Shown: positions 62,901 through 64,000 of the stretch, one piece after another
Numbering within the stretch: the stretch's first letter is position 1
Layout: each line of letters opens with the position of its first letter
Assembly (NCBI RefSeq): GCF_003144095.1
Contig: NZ_NSKH01000002.1
Coordinates: 321,024-385,023 of the forward strand
DNA: 64,000 nt
Source: Streptomyces sp. ICBB 8177
GTDB lineage: Bacteria > Actinomycetota > Actinomycetes > Streptomycetales > Streptomycetaceae
Direction of reading: 5' to 3'
Position numbers and translations under genes: made by a program
Notes under the pieces: generated by a model
What the model was told of the DNA's origin: nothing
Databases searched by the model: none
The model's input: the letters and a program-made list of their open reading frames with translations, nothing else

Positions 62901-63482
62901 TTAGGAGGGCTCAAGCGGCGACAGTTTCTCTCCGCGGAGTGCCTGGCCTGGGATAGTCAGTTGTCCCATGGCGACGGGGAGGAGCAATTGGAGATTGGGA
63001 ATACCGCCCCCGCCTTCGATACGGCTGATCAGACGTCGATCAAGCGTGTAGAAGATCCCGCACTCTTCGTCAACTGCTGTCGCCAGGTGCACCGCGTCCT
63101 GTGAGTCGAGATGAAACTTCCTCGCCATCTCTCGTGCGTCTTCGGCTATGTCTTGGTGGACCTCAACCCAGGAAATTGGGGAGGACTTGAACCATGAGTC
63201 AATGATGGCAGACGCTGCGGCTTGAGTCTTTCCTGCGGCAAGCTGGCTCTTTCGCTTGTCGTGGAGTTTGGCTTCCCCTTTTCCGAACACTTCGACGTAG
63301 ACCATGGTTGATGCCGTCACGTCGAGATTGCCGTTCTCGAACTGGGCTAACACTTGAAGGCAGCGGTCATAGTCCTGCTCATCGTGGTCGATCCCGACGC
63401 CTGTGCGTCCCTTGATGACTTCAATGTAAACGCAGGAGTCTATATAGCAACGTTGCGCGACTCCCCCCCTACGTCGGCTCAC
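62901..63482 (-). CDS. PIN-domain nuclease-like protein
   Basis: This 193-residue protein carries the acidic residues of PIN ribonucleases: RCYIDSCVYIEVIKG (first Asp), STMVYVEVFG (Glu), DSQDAVHLATAVDEECGIFYTLDRRL (further Asp residues). PIN proteins are usually Mg-dependent RNases, often toxins. GTG 63482 overlaps the stop of the upstream gene (GTGA). A small acidic antitoxin is not immediately upstream; the coupled partner is a larger protein of unknown type. Low GC. Confidence 0.82.
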   Translation of the reverse strand: MSRRRGGVAQRCYIDSCVYIEVIKGRTGVGIDHDEQDYDRCLQVLAQFENGNLDVTASTMVYVEVFGKGEAKLHDKRKSQLAAGKTQAAASAIIDSWFKSSPISWVEVHQDIAEDAREMARKFHLDSQDAVHLATAVDEECGIFYTLDRRLISRIEGGGGIPNLQLLLPVAMGQLTIPGQALRGEKLSPLEPS

Positions 63483-64000
63483 TCTTGCCCCTCGCCCCCC
63501 TCAACCGCTTCATTTGACGACCGGCGCTGCATCCTGACGAACTCTACGGAACTCAAGCCGTCAGTCCAGTCCGGTGCAATTCCTGCAATGCTATGCAATG
63601 TTAGCTGTGCTGATGCCTCTTCGATCACTCGAAGGCGATCCACTCGCATATGGATTGGTTGCCCCAGTGAGTTTCTTTTAAGGTCCCCCCGAGCACTCAC
63701 GACAGCCCCTACGTTAGATTTGACCTGTTCCAGTAGGTCGGCATCGTCGCGGTTCCCCAAGTGGCACCGTAGTCCGAGTCCGCGATTCTCGTCGAAGAGT
63801 GAAAACTCTGGTGACCGCGCACGAAGATTGATTTTATCCAGGCGGCCACGAAACGAGCTCCGAGTGCGCGAGACTTCCTTGATTGCCTCACGTGCATGCG
63901 CGGCCACCAGGGCGTTAATCGGAGTCACCCGGGCCAGCTTGTCGCCGACCTCGCTGAGTTCAATGCCAGTAACTCCGCGCTTCCCCGCCAATTGGTGCAG
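63479..64000 (-). CDS. Partner of the PIN protein, cut by window edge
   Basis: At least 173 codons, open to the right end of the window; the TTG at 63991 is not necessarily the start. The protein contains INALVAAHAREAIKEVSRTR and a beta-rich segment VVSARGDLKRNSLGQPIHMR, VDRLRVIEE that looks OB-like. It is translationally coupled to the PIN gene (GTGA), so the two probably form one system, possibly defence or toxin related. Family not recognised. Lower GC than the chromosome. Confidence 0.6.
   Translation of the reverse strand: MHQLAGKRGVTGIELSEVGDKLARVTPINALVAAHAREAIKEVSRTRSSFRGRLDKINLRARSPEFSLFDENRGLGLRCHLGNRDDADLLEQVKSNVGAVVSARGDLKRNSLGQPIHMRVDRLRVIEEASAQLTLHSIAGIAPDWTDGLSSVEFVRMQRRSSNEAVEGGEGQE

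Overview
The window looks like the chromosome of a high-GC actinomycete of the Streptomycetaceae. The evidence is very high G+C with strong third-position GC, many GTG starts, a recognisable afsK/afsS/afsR locus, F420 metabolism (fbiC plus F420-type oxidoreductases), mycothiol-type redox proteins, and a Scr1/DUF397 regulator pair. From memory, the order afsK - afsS - afsR - fbiC - ADP-ribosylglycohydrolase - DUF397/Scr1 - GPP34 - D,D-carboxypeptidase is collinear with S. coelicolor around SCO4423-SCO4442. I could not check this by alignment.

Layout. 1-11.7 kb is ordinary core or accessory metabolism and regulation: a cut ECF sigma factor, a STAS anti-anti-sigma factor, a CobW GTPase, a DsbA-like nitroreductase, a macrodomain, an RsbW-like ATPase, a flavin reductase, an NDP-forming acyl-CoA synthetase with an altered catalytic segment, a GNAT, a TetR and a VOC protein. 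11.7-20.1 kb is the AfsK-AfsR-AfsS antibiotic-regulation locus. AfsK (Ser/Thr kinase with a PQQ-type propeller) is convergent to AfsR (SARP-NB-ARC-TPR). Between them lie an AfsS-like 60-aa protein, a second small exported protein sharing its terminal DNWVxP motif, and two unusual repeat tracts. 20.3-26.1 kb holds a mycothiol-dependent-type protein, an AraC regulator, a luciferase-like oxidoreductase, a PHP metallohydrolase and an ECF41 sigma factor.

26.1-29.5 kb is an accessory island. It contains a decayed ATPase, a UTRA protein coupled to a GntR N-terminus that breaks off abruptly, and then a lower-GC type VII-like polymorphic toxin with a candidate immunity gene and a WXG100-like partner. 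29.7-48.9 kb returns to conserved content: an F420-dependent oxidoreductase, fbiC, ADP-ribosylglycohydrolase, DUF72, scr2/scr1-like pair, GPP34, D,D-carboxypeptidase, a rhomboid-like protein, pgi, copA with a CsoR-type operator, a lamin-tail protein, and coupled recQ and tag. 49.0-55.6 kb has a DUF1348 protein, an alpha/beta hydrolase facing a TetR across two matching operators, a ferritin-like protein, an ABM monooxygenase and a secreted S53 (sedolisin) protease.

55.7-64 kb is a second accessory island with prophage traits. It holds gene fragments, a frameshifted coiled-coil phage-type gene and a BRO/antirepressor gene carrying a perfect 40-bp palindrome. It continues with a HAD hydrolase, an XRE regulator, and a tightly overlapping operon of micro-genes, four of which encode related paired-cysteine proteins. 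A 32-residue Gly/Cys-tailed peptide gene follows. The end of the window has lower GC, with an XRE regulator, a truncated gene, an acidic small protein, and a PIN-domain gene coupled to a gene cut by the window edge.

I saw no tRNA, rRNA, complete insertion sequence or CRISPR array.
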